Source of the DNA: Streptomyces reniochalinae
GTDB taxonomy: Bacteria > Actinomycetota > Actinomycetes > Streptomycetales > Streptomycetaceae
Assembly (NCBI RefSeq): GCF_003323735.1
Contig: NZ_QOIM01000046.1
Location: 62,001-126,000 of the forward strand
Direction: 5' to 3'
DNA: 64,000 bases
The notes under the pieces are model-generated. The model made no database searches. It was given only the letters and a program-made list of their open reading frames with translations, and was not told the origin of the DNA. Made by a program: the position numbers and the translations under genes. Shown here one piece after another: positions 7,722-15,877 of this stretch. Every line of letters begins with the position of its first letter. The stretch's first letter is position 1.

Positions 7722-7737
7722 GTTACTCGGTGGTAAC
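7722..7737. promoter_or_regulatory. GTTAC-n6-GTAAC palindrome in a divergent promoter region
   Basis: GTTAC (7722-7726) and GTAAC (7733-7737) are a perfect dyad between the minus-strand membrane protein and the plus-strand thioesterase. TAACGT at 7734-7739 ends seven bases before ATG 7746, so it may be the thioesterase -10 element with a leaderless transcript; the dyad would then overlap it and could be an operator. Confidence 0.4.
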
Positions 7738-7745
7738 GTGCGGGT

Positions 7746-8201
7746 ATGACGACAGAGTCACAGCCGGACATAGGCGCACTGATGACGGCATCCGTGCCGA
7801 TGGCCCGCACCCTGAAGCTGGAGTACCTCGAGACCTCGCCCGAACGGGTCGTCGTCTCGCTGCCCGACCAGAGCGAGTTCCACAACCACGTGGGCGGCCC
7901 CCACGCGGGAGCGATGTTCACCCTCGCCGAGTCGGCGAGCGGCGCGGTGACCCTCGCCGCCTTCGCGGACCAGCTCTCCCGGGCGGTGCCGCTGCCGGTG
8001 CACGTCGAGATGGACTTCAAGAAGCTCGCCAAGGGCGTCCTCACCGCCACCGCCGAGCTCGGCCGCCCGGCCGCCGACGTGGTGGCCGAGCTGGACCGCG
8101 GTGAGCGCCCCGAGTTTCCGGTGAAGGTCGCCCTCACCCGGGCGGATGGCGCCGTCACCAGCGAGATGACCATCGTGTGGACGCTGCGGCCGAACGGCTG
8201 A
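7746..8201 (+). CDS. Hotdog-fold thioesterase (DUF4442/PaaI-like)
   Basis: The 151-residue protein has a hotdog core: FHNHVGGPHAGAMFTLAESASG (residues about 39-60) holds the conserved helix entry seen in PaaI/DUF4442 acyl-CoA thioesterases, followed by strand segments ending in VKVALTRADGAVTSEMTIVW. Such enzymes hydrolyse acyl-CoA or acyl-carrier thioesters in the cytosol; the acyl group is unknown. The start ATG 7746 has no ribosome site but a -10-like TAACGT ends seven bases upstream, suggesting leaderless expression. A stem-loop follows the stop. Confidence 0.8.
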   Translation: MTTESQPDIGALMTASVPMARTLKLEYLETSPERVVVSLPDQSEFHNHVGGPHAGAMFTLAESASGAVTLAAFADQLSRAVPLPVHVEMDFKKLAKGVLTATAELGRPAADVVAELDRGERPEFPVKVALTRADGAVTSEMTIVWTLRPNG

Positions 8202-8222
8202 CTCCCCGCGGCCCCCCGCCAG

Positions 8223-8262
8223 GGGCGTGCGCCGTTCGGCGCGATCCCGTCGGCGCACGCCC
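8223..8262 (+). terminator. Terminator of the thioesterase gene
   Basis: GGGCGTGCGCCG (8223-8234) pairs perfectly with CGGCGCACGCCC (8251-8262), a 12-bp stem with a 16-base loop starting 21 bases after the thioesterase stop codon. Confidence 0.75.
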
Positions 8263-8320
8263 GCCGCCTGTCGAGTAGGCTTCCGAACTCGAGCCCGAAT
8301 GCCGTGGAAGGAAGCCGTAG

Positions 8321-9166
8321 TTGCACATCCAGGAGTGGCTGGAGCACATCCCGGCCGTCAGCGTGTACCTCCTGGTGGGGGTCGTCATCGGCCTGGAGAG
8401 CCTGGGCATCCCGCTCCCCGGCGAGATCGTCCTGGTCAGCTCCGCGCTGCTGGCCTCGCAGCAGGGGCACATCGACCCGGTCGTCCTGGGCGTGAGCGCG
8501 ACCGCGGGCGCCATCATCGGTGACTCGATCGGCTACGCCATCGGCCGCAAGGGCGGCAAACCGCTGCTCGAGTGGCTGGGCCGCAAGTTCCCCAAGCACT
8601 TCGGACCCGCCCACGTGGCCACCGCCGAGCGTTCCTTCCAGCGCTGGGGCATGTGGGCGGTCTTCTTCGGCCGCTTCATCGCGCTGCTGCGCATCTTCGC
8701 CGGGCCCCTGTCGGGCGTGCTGAAGATGCCGTACTGGAAGTTCCTGACGGCCAACGTGCTGGGCGGCGCGGTGTGGGCCGGCGGCACCACGGCCGTCATC
8801 TACTACGTCGGCATCGTCGCCGAGGCGTGGCTCAAGCGCTTCTCGTGGCTGGGTCTGGTGGCTGCCGTGCTCATCGGCGTCGCCTCCATGGTCATCGTCA
8901 AACGCCGCTCGGCGCAGGTGGCCGCCGCGGCCGAGGAGGACCCGGCCGGCACCTCGCAGGGCGAAGGGCCGGCCGCCACGGCCGAGGCCACGGGGGTGGA
9001 CGGAGCCACCGCGCAAGAAGTCGCCGTGCGCGAGGCGGCGGCCACGGACGGGACCGCCGCCGGCGGGGTCCTGGCGGACGGGGGCGGAACCCCCGGCCCG
9101 GACGGCGGCCCCGCCGCGGGCGCGGCCGGAAAGGCGGCCCCCGCTCCGGCTCCGGCCGGGGACTGA
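8321..9166 (+). CDS. DedA-family membrane protein
   Basis: TTG 8321 follows GGAAGGAAG and yields 281 residues. The first 200 are a classic DedA protein: ESLGIPLPGEIVLVSSALLA, the glycine-rich GAIIGDSIGYAIGRKGG, and FFGRFIALLRIFAGPLSGVLKM with the conserved Arg pair, then two terminal helices. DedA proteins support membrane lipid homeostasis, and some flip undecaprenyl phosphate. The last 85 residues are Ala/Gly/Glu-rich, low complexity and cytosolic. This is the second VTT-domain protein in the window; the first lies beside uppP 4 kb away. Confidence 0.9.
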   Translation: MHIQEWLEHIPAVSVYLLVGVVIGLESLGIPLPGEIVLVSSALLASQQGHIDPVVLGVSATAGAIIGDSIGYAIGRKGGKPLLEWLGRKFPKHFGPAHVATAERSFQRWGMWAVFFGRFIALLRIFAGPLSGVLKMPYWKFLTANVLGGAVWAGGTTAVIYYVGIVAEAWLKRFSWLGLVAAVLIGVASMVIVKRRSAQVAAAAEEDPAGTSQGEGPAATAEATGVDGATAQEVAVREAAATDGTAAGGVLADGGGTPGPDGGPAAGAAGKAAPAPAPAGD

Positions 9167-9236
9167 GGCCCCGGCGGGTGAGCGTCGGCAGGGCGCGGCA
9201 GCAGCGAGTGGAACAGGACGCGGAGCGGAGAGCGGT

Positions 9237-9785
9237 GTGGCAGACCGAGGGCTGAGAGTGAACGTCGCGGGGCACACGCCCCGAGTGGACGCCGACGCGT
9301 TCCAGGCGCCCACCTCGGTGGTCGCCGGTGAGGTCACCATGGCCGCCGGATCGAGCGTCTGGTACGGAGCCGTGCTGCGCGCCGACGCGGGGCCGATCGT
9401 GCTGGGCGAGGGCAGCAACGTGCAGGACAACTGCACCGTCCACGGCGACCCCGGTTTCCCCGTCACCATCGGTGCGGGCGTCACCGTGGGACACAACGCC
9501 GTGCTGCACGGCTGCACCATCGAGGACGAGGTGCTCATCGGCATGGGCGCCACCGTCCTCAACGGCGCCCGGATCGAGGCCGGCTCCCTCGTCGCGGCCC
9601 AGACCCTGGTACCGCAGGGCATGGTCGTCCCGGCGGGGTCCCTGGTGGCCGGCGTGCCGGGGAAGGTGCGCAGGGAGTTGACCGACGAGGAGCGCGAGGG
9701 CATCAGATTCAACGCGGCCGCCTACGTCGACCTCGCCGAGCAGCACCGCGAGGCCACCGTCGGCGAGAGGCCCGCGGGCTCCTGA
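9237..9785 (+). CDS. Gamma-class carbonic anhydrase family protein
   Basis: The 182-residue protein has hexapeptide repeats of a left-handed beta-helix (WYGAVLRADAGPIVLGEGS onward). The three metal-ligand histidines of the gamma class are present: H69 (CTVHGD), H86 and H91 (VGHNAVLHGC). The Arg and Asp of the fold (RAD, QDN) are also kept. It would form a trimer with zinc or iron between subunits and interconvert CO2 and bicarbonate, though some CamH-like members have no shown activity. GTG 9237 is preceded by GGAG at 9226-9229. It is followed 70 bases later by a second beta-helix protein on the same strand. Confidence 0.85.
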   Translation: MADRGLRVNVAGHTPRVDADAFQAPTSVVAGEVTMAAGSSVWYGAVLRADAGPIVLGEGSNVQDNCTVHGDPGFPVTIGAGVTVGHNAVLHGCTIEDEVLIGMGATVLNGARIEAGSLVAAQTLVPQGMVVPAGSLVAGVPGKVRRELTDEEREGIRFNAAAYVDLAEQHREATVGERPAGS

Positions 9786-9855
9786 GCGGCGCCCGGGGTT
9801 ACCCGTGAGGAACCTCACCGGCGGCGGCCGCCCCAGCGGGCGCTACCGTGACGGC

Positions 9856-10587
9856 GTGCCCTCGATCCAGAACACGTTCTCGTCCCTCACCTCCCGTGCG
9901 CTGCACGGGGTCTGGCGGCGCGTCCAGGAGGCCGGAGCCGTCACGGCCCGGCGGCCCGGACCTTACGCGTTCCGCCGGATCGGGTCCGGCACCCGCCTCG
10001 CCTTCCCCCAGGGCACTCTCTTCGGTACGCCGTGGATCGAGCTGGGCGACCACTGCGTCGTCGGCCGGGACGTGACCCTGACCGCCGGGATGATGCCGGA
10101 CCTCGACCTCGGTCCCGAGACCGTCCTGCGGCTCGGCGACGGCGTGGTCCTGGGCCGGGGCAGCCACATCATCGCGGACACCCGCGTGAGCGTCGGGGAC
10201 GACGTGTTCTGCGGTCCGTACGTCTACATCACCTCGACGAACCACTCCTACGACGACCCGGCACGCCCCGTCGGCAAGCAGTGGCCGCGCACGGCTCCGG
10301 TGGAGATCGGCTCCGGCAGCTGGATCGGTGCCGGAGCCGTCATCCTGCCCGGTGCCACGCTGGGGCGGAACGTCGTGGTGGCGGCGGGCGCCGTCGTACG
10401 GGGCGAGGTGCCCGACCACGCCGTGGTGGCCGGCGCCCCCGCGAAGGTGGTGCGCCGGCTGGATCCGGAGGCGGGCTGGCAGCCGCCGCTGCGCACCCCG
10501 CCGCCTGTGCCCGTCCCCGAGGGCGTCACTCCCCAGCAGCTGGTGGCGCTGGCCGACCTGCCCGAACAGCGCGGCGAGGGGTACTGA
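9856..10587 (+). CDS. Left-handed beta-helix acyltransferase
   Basis: From GTG 9856 the product is 243 residues. After an alpha-helical lead (MPSIQNTFSSLTSRALHGVW) hexapeptide repeats run from about residue 50 to 200, with the loop TSTNHSYDDP holding the catalytic-type His of the maltose/galactoside O-acetyltransferase group and the standard ending VVAAGAVVRGEVPDHAVVAG followed by PAKVVRRLDP. It probably transfers an acetyl group from acetyl-CoA to a sugar or cell-envelope acceptor. An upstream ATG at 9805 is in frame, but the extra residues look non-conserved. The gene converges on a transporter 48 bases away. Confidence 0.8.
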   Translation: MPSIQNTFSSLTSRALHGVWRRVQEAGAVTARRPGPYAFRRIGSGTRLAFPQGTLFGTPWIELGDHCVVGRDVTLTAGMMPDLDLGPETVLRLGDGVVLGRGSHIIADTRVSVGDDVFCGPYVYITSTNHSYDDPARPVGKQWPRTAPVEIGSGSWIGAGAVILPGATLGRNVVVAAGAVVRGEVPDHAVVAGAPAKVVRRLDPEAGWQPPLRTPPPVPVPEGVTPQQLVALADLPEQRGEGY

Positions 10588-10635
10588 GCCCGAGCGGCGC
10601 GGTGACGGGAACCGAGGCGGAGGGGCCCCGCTCCG

Positions 10636-11508
10636 TCAGCCGGAGGCGAGCAGCACGGTGCCCAGCAGCGCCAGCCCGGCACCCGCGCTCTGCGCGGCAC
10701 GCAGTCTCTCCTGGAGCACGCCCCGTGCCGCCAGCGCGGTGACCACCGGATAGAGCGAGGCCAGTACGGCGGCGACGGTGACCGGTCCGTACTGGGCGGC
10801 CACCGCGTAGGTGCCGTTGGCGGCGACGTCCGCGAGCCCGACGAAGGCCAGCGCGGGCAGCGACGTCCACACCGCCCGTATGCCGGTCTCCGGGAGCGCG
10901 GGGGTGCCCCTGCGCACCGAGGCGTAGAGGACTCCGCCGCCCACGGCGACGTTCACGAACCGCTGGACGAACAGCGTCAGGAAGAGTCCGGTGACGGTCG
11001 GCGAGGCTTCGGCGACCAGGCTCATCGTCGCGCCGAAGCCGAAGGCGGCGACCAGGGTCAGCAGGATCGTCCGCTGCCGCACGGGTGCTCCGCCGCCGCC
11101 CACGCCGCCCGCCAGCACCACACCGGCGACGGCTATGAGGGTCCCGATCACCTGCACCAGACCGGGGCGCTCGCCGTGCAGCGCCATGCCGACCGCCACC
11201 GGGACCGCCACGCTGCCCAGGGTGGCCACGGGGGAGACCACGCCCATCGGGCCGATGGCCAGGGCGCGGTAGAAGCACAGCATCGCCGCGGGGCCGATGG
11301 CTCCCGCCGCCACCGCGCACCACAGCAGCCGGGCGTCCAGCTCGCTCCAGGCGCCGGTGGCCAGCACGACGACCGCGAGCACCGCGCAGGCGGCACCCTG
11401 GGAGACGACGACCACCGTCAGCTCGCGCAGCCGTTTGCTGAGCAGGCCCCCGCCGAAGTCGGCCAGCCCCAACAGCAGGCTGGTGGCCAGGGCGAAGACA
11501 GCGGTCAT
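10636..11508 (-). CDS. EamA/DMT-family transporter
   Basis: This 290-residue protein has ten hydrophobic helices in two EamA repeats, including FYRALAIGPMGVVSPVATLG and, in the second half, YAVAAQYGPVTVAAVLASLYP. It probably exports a small amphipathic metabolite across the cytoplasmic membrane. The start at ATG 11506-11508 (MTAVFALATSLLLG) was chosen over an upstream frame extension that runs through the intergenic operator. It is divergent from an XRE-cupin regulator with a 17-bp inverted repeat between them, so it is the likely target of that regulator. Confidence 0.9.
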   Translation of the reverse strand: MTAVFALATSLLLGLADFGGGLLSKRLRELTVVVVSQGAACAVLAVVVLATGAWSELDARLLWCAVAAGAIGPAAMLCFYRALAIGPMGVVSPVATLGSVAVPVAVGMALHGERPGLVQVIGTLIAVAGVVLAGGVGGGGAPVRQRTILLTLVAAFGFGATMSLVAEASPTVTGLFLTLFVQRFVNVAVGGGVLYASVRRGTPALPETGIRAVWTSLPALAFVGLADVAANGTYAVAAQYGPVTVAAVLASLYPVVTALAARGVLQERLRAAQSAGAGLALLGTVLLASG

Positions 11509-11523
11509 GGCGGAATCCCTCGC

Positions 11524-11578
11524 AGTACACTGTGGTGAACACTCAAGTCCAGCCCACCGTAGTTCAACACAGTGCACT
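11524..11578. promoter_or_regulatory. Long inverted repeat between EamA transporter and XRE-cupin regulator
   Basis: The arms 11524-11540 and 11562-11578 are 17 bases each, 15 of 17 complementary, with a 21-base spacer. The right arm carries TTCAAC, which fits a -35 for the regulator, with GATTAT (11587-11592) as -10 and ATG 11598 directly at the expected transcript start. The left arm lies just upstream of the transporter start. This is the natural operator for a divergently acting, autoregulating repressor. Confidence 0.65.
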
Positions 11579-11597
11579 CTGTCATCGATTATTTTGG

Positions 11598-12185
11598 ATG
11601 GTGCGGAACGCCGTGACGGACCTCGACCAGCTCACGCAAGCCCTCGCCCGCAACTTGAAGAGCCTGCGGACCGAGCGGGGTTTCACCCTCGACGCCCTCG
11701 CCGCACGCGCGGGCGTCAGCCGCGGCATGCTCATCCAGATCGAACAGGCTCGCACCAACCCGAGCGTCGGCACCGTCGTCAAGATCGGTGACGCCCTCGG
11801 CGTGAGCATCACCTCGCTGCTGGACTCCGACCAGGAACCGCAGGTCCGGCTCGTACCGCCCGAGCAGGCCATCCGCCTGTGGACCACCGACACCGGCAGC
11901 CACAGCACCCTGCTGGCCGGCACCGAGGCGCCAGGGCCGCTGGAGCTGTGGCACTGGAGACTGATGCCGGGCGACGCCAGCACCTCCGACCCCCATCCGC
12001 ACGGCACCACCGAACTCGTCCACGTCACCGCCGGCACCCTCACCCTCGATGTGGACGGCACAGGCCACGCGCTGCCCACCGGGACCTCCGCCTGCTTCGA
12101 GTCCCACGTCCCGCACGGCTACCGCAACGACGGCACCGAACCCGTGGAGATGACAATGGCCGTCTCCGTGCCCGAACCGCGCTGA
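11598..12185 (+). CDS. XRE-family regulator with C-terminal cupin
   Basis: From ATG 11598 the product has 195 residues. The N-terminal Cro/C1 helix-turn-helix is clear (LKSLRTERGFTLDALAARAG then SRGMLIQIEQARTNPSVGTV), followed by a small cupin barrel with DPHPHGTTELVHVTAGTL and ESHVPHGYRND, which may bind a metal and a small ligand. These fusions sense a metabolite and control an adjacent transporter or enzyme. An upstream GTG at 11532 would put the start inside the operator, so it is rejected; GTG 11613 is an alternative. The -10-like GATTAT ends just before the ATG, suggesting a leaderless transcript. Confidence 0.85.
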   Translation: MVRNAVTDLDQLTQALARNLKSLRTERGFTLDALAARAGVSRGMLIQIEQARTNPSVGTVVKIGDALGVSITSLLDSDQEPQVRLVPPEQAIRLWTTDTGSHSTLLAGTEAPGPLELWHWRLMPGDASTSDPHPHGTTELVHVTAGTLTLDVDGTGHALPTGTSACFESHVPHGYRNDGTEPVEMTMAVSVPEPR

Positions 12186-12217
12186 CACCCCGCCCCGGCC
12201 TCGCTAGGGTGCCTGGT

Positions 12218-12778
12218 ATGCGAGCCCCCATCGGAGACTTCGACAACGCAGTGCCGGCGCCCGACGCACTGGACCGGCTCACCGCGCCCGTGGCCGCGGC
12301 CGTCCGCGACTGGCCGGGGCCCGTCCCCGCCGGCCAACTGCTGTACGTGGACACCGACCCGGCCAAGGCCGACACCGCCGTCTTCGTCGAGACGTACGGG
12401 AAGGACCTCTTGGGGACCTCGGCCAACTGTGTCGTGGTGGCGGCCAAGCGCGGCGGCGAACGGGCCCTCGCCGCCTGCCTCGTCGGCTCCTCGGCCCGCG
12501 TGGACGTCAACGGCGCGGCCCGGCGCGGCCTCGGCGCCCGCAAGGTGTCCTTCGCGCCGCACGAGACAGCCGTATGGGAGACCGGCATGGAGTACGGCGG
12601 CATCACCCCGATCGGGCTGCCCGCCGACTGGCCGCTCCTGGTGGACGCCGAGGTCGCCGCGCTGCCGTGGGTGCTGATCGGCAGCGGCAGCCGCAGAGGC
12701 AAGCTGATCGTGCCGGGGAAGGCGCTGGCCTCCCTGCCGGGCGCCGAGGTCGTCGAGGGGCTGGGGCAGCGCGTCTGA
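12218..12778 (+). CDS. YbaK/EbsC-family aminoacyl-tRNA deacylase
   Basis: The 186-residue protein matches the YbaK/EbsC fold: TAVFVETYGKDLLGTSANCVVVAAKRGGERALAACL-type core, the loop ARKVSFAPHETAVWETGMEYGGITPIGLP and a terminal WVLIGSGSRRGKLIVPGKAL. These cytosolic proteins hydrolyse mischarged aminoacyl-tRNA in trans, such as Cys-tRNA(Pro). ATG 12218 lies eight bases after TAGGGT (12205-12210), a likely -10, and has no ribosome site, so it is probably leaderless. It stands 32 bases after the XRE-cupin gene and converges with a GNAT gene. Confidence 0.85.
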   Translation: MRAPIGDFDNAVPAPDALDRLTAPVAAAVRDWPGPVPAGQLLYVDTDPAKADTAVFVETYGKDLLGTSANCVVVAAKRGGERALAACLVGSSARVDVNGAARRGLGARKVSFAPHETAVWETGMEYGGITPIGLPADWPLLVDAEVAALPWVLIGSGSRRGKLIVPGKALASLPGAEVVEGLGQRV

Positions 12779-12805
12779 CCCCCCGCGCCCGCACGCGTGC
12801 GCCGT

Positions 12806-13303
12806 TCAGGCCTCGGTCGTGTGGCGTGTGCTCACGTCCAGCGAGAGCGGGATCGAGTGCTCGGCGAAGCCCAGGGACCGGTACAGCCGTTCGGCGTCCG
12901 GCGACGCGTGCAGATCCACGCGGGTCACCCCGCGGCGGGCGAACTCCGCCAGCATCGCCTCCGTCGTCGCCCGCGCGAAGCCGCGCCCGCGGTAACGCGC
13001 GTCCGTGCACACGTTGAAGACGAAACCGAACAGCCCCAGCGGGCTCACCGGGGCGGGCAGCCGCTCCTCGACCCGCCCCACCGCGCACGCCGCCAGGTGG
13101 TCGGACTCACCGGCAGCGTCGCCGTCCACCACGAACGCCAGCAGCGGCGAGGGCTCCTGGGCGAGCTGCCGCCGTGCCACCCGCACGGCCTCCTCCTCCC
13201 AGGGGCCCGACGCGTCCTCTCCGTGCATCTCGGTGAACATGAGGCGGCGCAGCCGCACGAGCTCCCTCGCGTCGCCCGGTGCCGCCCTGCGTGAGCTGAT
13301 CAT
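12806..13303 (-). CDS. GNAT N-acetyltransferase
   Basis: The 165-residue product begins at ATG 13301-13303 (MISSRRAAPGDARELVRLRR), the normal opening of a single-domain GNAT. The acetyl-CoA pyrophosphate loop is present as ARYRGRGFARATTEAML, preceded by strand GFVFNVCTD, and the ending VDLHASPDAERLYRSLGF is typical. It would acetylate an amine in the cytosol; the substrate is unknown. It ends 27 bases from the convergent YbaK gene and lies 24 bases downstream of the CoA-binding protein gene. Confidence 0.85.
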   Translation of the reverse strand: MISSRRAAPGDARELVRLRRLMFTEMHGEDASGPWEEEAVRVARRQLAQEPSPLLAFVVDGDAAGESDHLAACAVGRVEERLPAPVSPLGLFGFVFNVCTDARYRGRGFARATTEAMLAEFARRGVTRVDLHASPDAERLYRSLGFAEHSIPLSLDVSTRHTTEA

Positions 13304-13327
13304 GCCGGGATTCCAGCACACGCCCGG

Positions 13328-13735
13328 TCAGCCGAGCCGGGGAATCTCGATCGCCGGACAGCGGTCCATCACCATCCGCAGCCCCGCCGCCCGGGTGCGC
13401 TCGTAGGCCGCCTCGTCCACCACACCGAGCTGGAACCAGACCGCCTGGGCGCCGATCGCCACCGCCTCGTCCGCCACTTGCCCGGCCAGGTCGGAGTTGA
13501 CGAAGACGTCGACCACGTCGACGGGGAAGGGGATCTCGCTCAGGGAGGTGTAACCCCGCTCCCCGTGCACCGTCTCCGCCTTCGGGTGGACGGGTACGAT
13601 CCGCTTGCCGTAGCGCTGTAGTACCTCGGCCACCCCGTGGGCGGGCCGCGCGGTGTTGCCCGACAGGCCGACGACCGCCCAGGTGTCGCCCAGCTCGGCC
13701 AGAATGCTCCGTACCGTCGCGGAATCGCCGTACAT
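13328..13735 (-). CDS. CoA-binding (Rossmann) domain protein
   Basis: This 135-residue single-domain protein has VRSILAELGDTWAVVGLSGN at the start, then VPVHPKAETVHGERGYTSL and FVNSDLAGQVADEAVAIGAQ, the CoA-binding fold of succinyl-CoA synthetase alpha and YccU-like proteins. It lacks the catalytic His of the ligase. The start at ATG 13733-13735 follows AAGGGGACGAG; a GTG-type start 24 codons further upstream would add a Glu/Asp-rich tail and is less likely. Function is unknown beyond CoA or nucleotide binding. It is divergent from the YigZ gene. Confidence 0.85.
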   Translation of the reverse strand: MYGDSATVRSILAELGDTWAVVGLSGNTARPAHGVAEVLQRYGKRIVPVHPKAETVHGERGYTSLSEIPFPVDVVDVFVNSDLAGQVADEAVAIGAQAVWFQLGVVDEAAYERTRAAGLRMVMDRCPAIEIPRLG

Positions 13736-13862
13736 GTTCTCGTCCCCTTCTTCGGTTTCACCGGGTTCGTCAGGCTCGTCGGGTCTCGCATCGCGTGCGG
13801 TGCCCATGGCAACGGCGGCAGCCCCGCGCGGATTCCCTCCCGGCGGGCCATAGGCTGCCCGT

Positions 13863-14510
13863 ATGCGTCAGGAGCAGCCCGCGGGGCCCGAGGAGTACGT
13901 GACCGTCGCAGCCGAGGGCGTGCACGAGACCGAGGTCAACCGCTCCCGCTTCCTGTGCGCCCTCGCGCCCGCCGCCACCGAGAGCGAGGCACAGGAGTTC
14001 CTCGCCCGCGTCCGCAAGGAGCACCCCGGAGCCAACCACAACTGCTCCGCCTACGTCATCGGCGCCGACGCGGGCATCCAGAAGGCGAACGACGACGGCG
14101 AGCCGGGTGGCACCGCGGGCGTCCCCATGCTCCAGATGCTGCTGCGCCGGGAGGTCCGCTACGCGGCCGCCGTCGTCACCCGCTACTTCGGAGGCGTCAA
14201 GCTCGGCGCCGGCGGTCTGATCCGCGCCTACGGCGGCGCCGTGGGCGAGGCCCTGGACGCCGTGGGTACGGTCACCCGGCGCCGCTTCCGGCTGGTGACC
14301 GTCACCGTAGGGCACGAGCGGGCCGGCCGGCTCGAGAACGACCTGCGCGCCACCGGGCGTGAGGTGCGCGAGGTGCGGTACGGCGCCGAGGTCACCATCG
14401 AGCTCGGACTGCCCGAGCGCGAGGTCGACGCCTTCCGCGGCTGGCTCGCCGACGCCACCGCGGGGAGCGCCGGGATCCAGTTGGGCGGCGAGGCGTTCGG
14501 CACGGTATGA
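13863..14510 (+). CDS. YigZ/IMPACT-family protein (UPF0029)
   Basis: The 215-residue protein has the IMPACT N-terminal domain: EVNRSRFLCALAPAATESEA, then HPGANHNCSAYVIG, NDDGEPGGTAGVPML and VVTRYFGGVKLGAGGLIRAY. The C-terminal DUF1949-like domain follows from about residue 140. The family binds nucleic acids or ribosomes in some bacteria and regulates Gcn2 in eukaryotes; the bacterial role is not settled. ATG 13863 sits seven bases after TAGGCT (13851-13856) and lacks a ribosome site, suggesting a leaderless transcript. Confidence 0.9.
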   Translation: MRQEQPAGPEEYVTVAAEGVHETEVNRSRFLCALAPAATESEAQEFLARVRKEHPGANHNCSAYVIGADAGIQKANDDGEPGGTAGVPMLQMLLRREVRYAAAVVTRYFGGVKLGAGGLIRAYGGAVGEALDAVGTVTRRRFRLVTVTVGHERAGRLENDLRATGREVREVRYGAEVTIELGLPEREVDAFRGWLADATAGSAGIQLGGEAFGTV

Positions 14511-14632
14511 GCGGCCCGGCCCGCGGCACCCGGTCCGTGGCGCGTGACCCACGGCCCACGGGCACGCTCCACGCGGCCCGTCCGCGGGGTGGCGGCCCGC
14601 GTTGTCAGTGGCGGGTCCTAAGGTCGTTGACC

Positions 14633-15877
14633 ATGCGTCTGCTGCACACCTCGGACTGGCACCTGGGCCGGAGCTTCCACCGCGCGAGCCTCCTCGACGC
14701 CCAGCGCGCCTTCCTCGACCACCTGGTCGCCACCGCCCAGGAGCGCGCGGTGGACGCCGTCCTCGTCGCCGGCGACATCTACGACCGCGCCGTGCCCTCA
14801 CTGGCCGCCGTCGAGATGTTCGACCACGCCCTGCACCGCCTCGCCGAACGCGGCATCACCACCGTGATGATCTCCGGCAACCACGACTCGGCCCGGCGCC
14901 TGGGAGTCGGCTCGAAGCTGATGGGCCGCGCCGGTGTGCACCTGCGCACGGACCCCGAGGAGTGCGGCATCCCGGTCCTGCTGCCGGACGGTGCGGGGCA
15001 TGGTGAGGTCGCGCTCTACGGAGTGCCCTATCTGGAACCCTCCCTGGTGCGGCACGCGCTCGGCGCCGGGACGGGCGGCCACACCGCCGTGCTGCGCGCC
15101 GCCATGGACCGGGTGCGGGCCGACCTGGCCACCAGGCCCGCGGGCACGCGCTCCGTGGTCCTGGCGCACGCGTTCGTGACGGGCGGCGAAGTCAGCGACA
15201 GCGAGCGGGACATCACCGTCGGCGGCGTCGCCTCCGTGCCCGCCTCCGTCTTCGACGGTGTCGACTACGTCGCACTCGGACACCTGCACAACTGCCAGAC
15301 CCTCACCGAACGGGTGCGCTACAGCGGCACGCCGATCGCCTACTCGTTCTCCGAGGCCGGACACCCCAAATCGATGTGGCTCATCGACCTGGGTCCTGGC
15401 GGTGAGGTGACGGCCGAGCGGCTGCGCTGCCCCGTCCCGCGCCCCCTCGCCAGGCTGCGCGGCAGCCTGGCGGAGCTGCTGGAGGACCCGGCACACGAAC
15501 GGCACACCGACTCCTGGGTGGAGGCCACGCTCACCGACGCCGCCCGCCCGCACGACCCGATGGCCCGCCTGGCCGAGCGCTTCCCGCACACCGTCAGCCT
15601 GGTCTTCGCACCGGAGCGGGAAGAGACCGACGACACACGCTCCTACGCCGTACGCCTCAAGGGCCGTACCGACCGGCAGATCGCCGAGGACTTCGTCGCC
15701 CACGTACGTCCCGGCCGTGCCGCGGCGCCCGAGGAGAGCGCGATGCTGGGCCAGGCGCTGGAGGCCGTCCGCGTGGCGGAGAGCGAGCAGGACGAGCCGG
15801 CGGCCCCCTCCCGGACGGCCCCAGCGGCGCGGCCCGCCGCCCACGGCCACCCCACCGGCACCGAGGGGGCCCGATGA
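14633..15877 (+). CDS. sbcD: SbcD nuclease subunit of the SbcCD complex
   Basis: The 414-residue product is the Mre11-type nuclease of SbcCD, which opens hairpins and trims blocked DNA ends. All phosphoesterase metal motifs are present: TSDWHLGR (residues 6-13), VAGDIYDR, ISGNHDSARR, LAHAFV and ALGHLHNCQT. The last 60 residues are an Ala/Pro-rich tail. ATG 14633 is preferred over upstream in-frame starts because it begins the conserved MRLLHTSDWH. Its stop overlaps the sbcC start by four bases (ATGA), so the two subunits are translationally coupled. Confidence 0.95.
   Translation: MRLLHTSDWHLGRSFHRASLLDAQRAFLDHLVATAQERAVDAVLVAGDIYDRAVPSLAAVEMFDHALHRLAERGITTVMISGNHDSARRLGVGSKLMGRAGVHLRTDPEECGIPVLLPDGAGHGEVALYGVPYLEPSLVRHALGAGTGGHTAVLRAAMDRVRADLATRPAGTRSVVLAHAFVTGGEVSDSERDITVGGVASVPASVFDGVDYVALGHLHNCQTLTERVRYSGTPIAYSFSEAGHPKSMWLIDLGPGGEVTAERLRCPVPRPLARLRGSLAELLEDPAHERHTDSWVEATLTDAARPHDPMARLAERFPHTVSLVFAPEREETDDTRSYAVRLKGRTDRQIAEDFVAHVRPGRAAAPEESAMLGQALEAVRVAESEQDEPAAPSRTAPAARPAAHGHPTGTEGAR

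Noticed and set aside
6584..9712. Minus-strand 1042-residue open frame
   Set aside because: It crosses the thioesterase, DedA and carbonic anhydrase genes in antisense and repeats the reading of the Gln-rich gene in a wrong frame.
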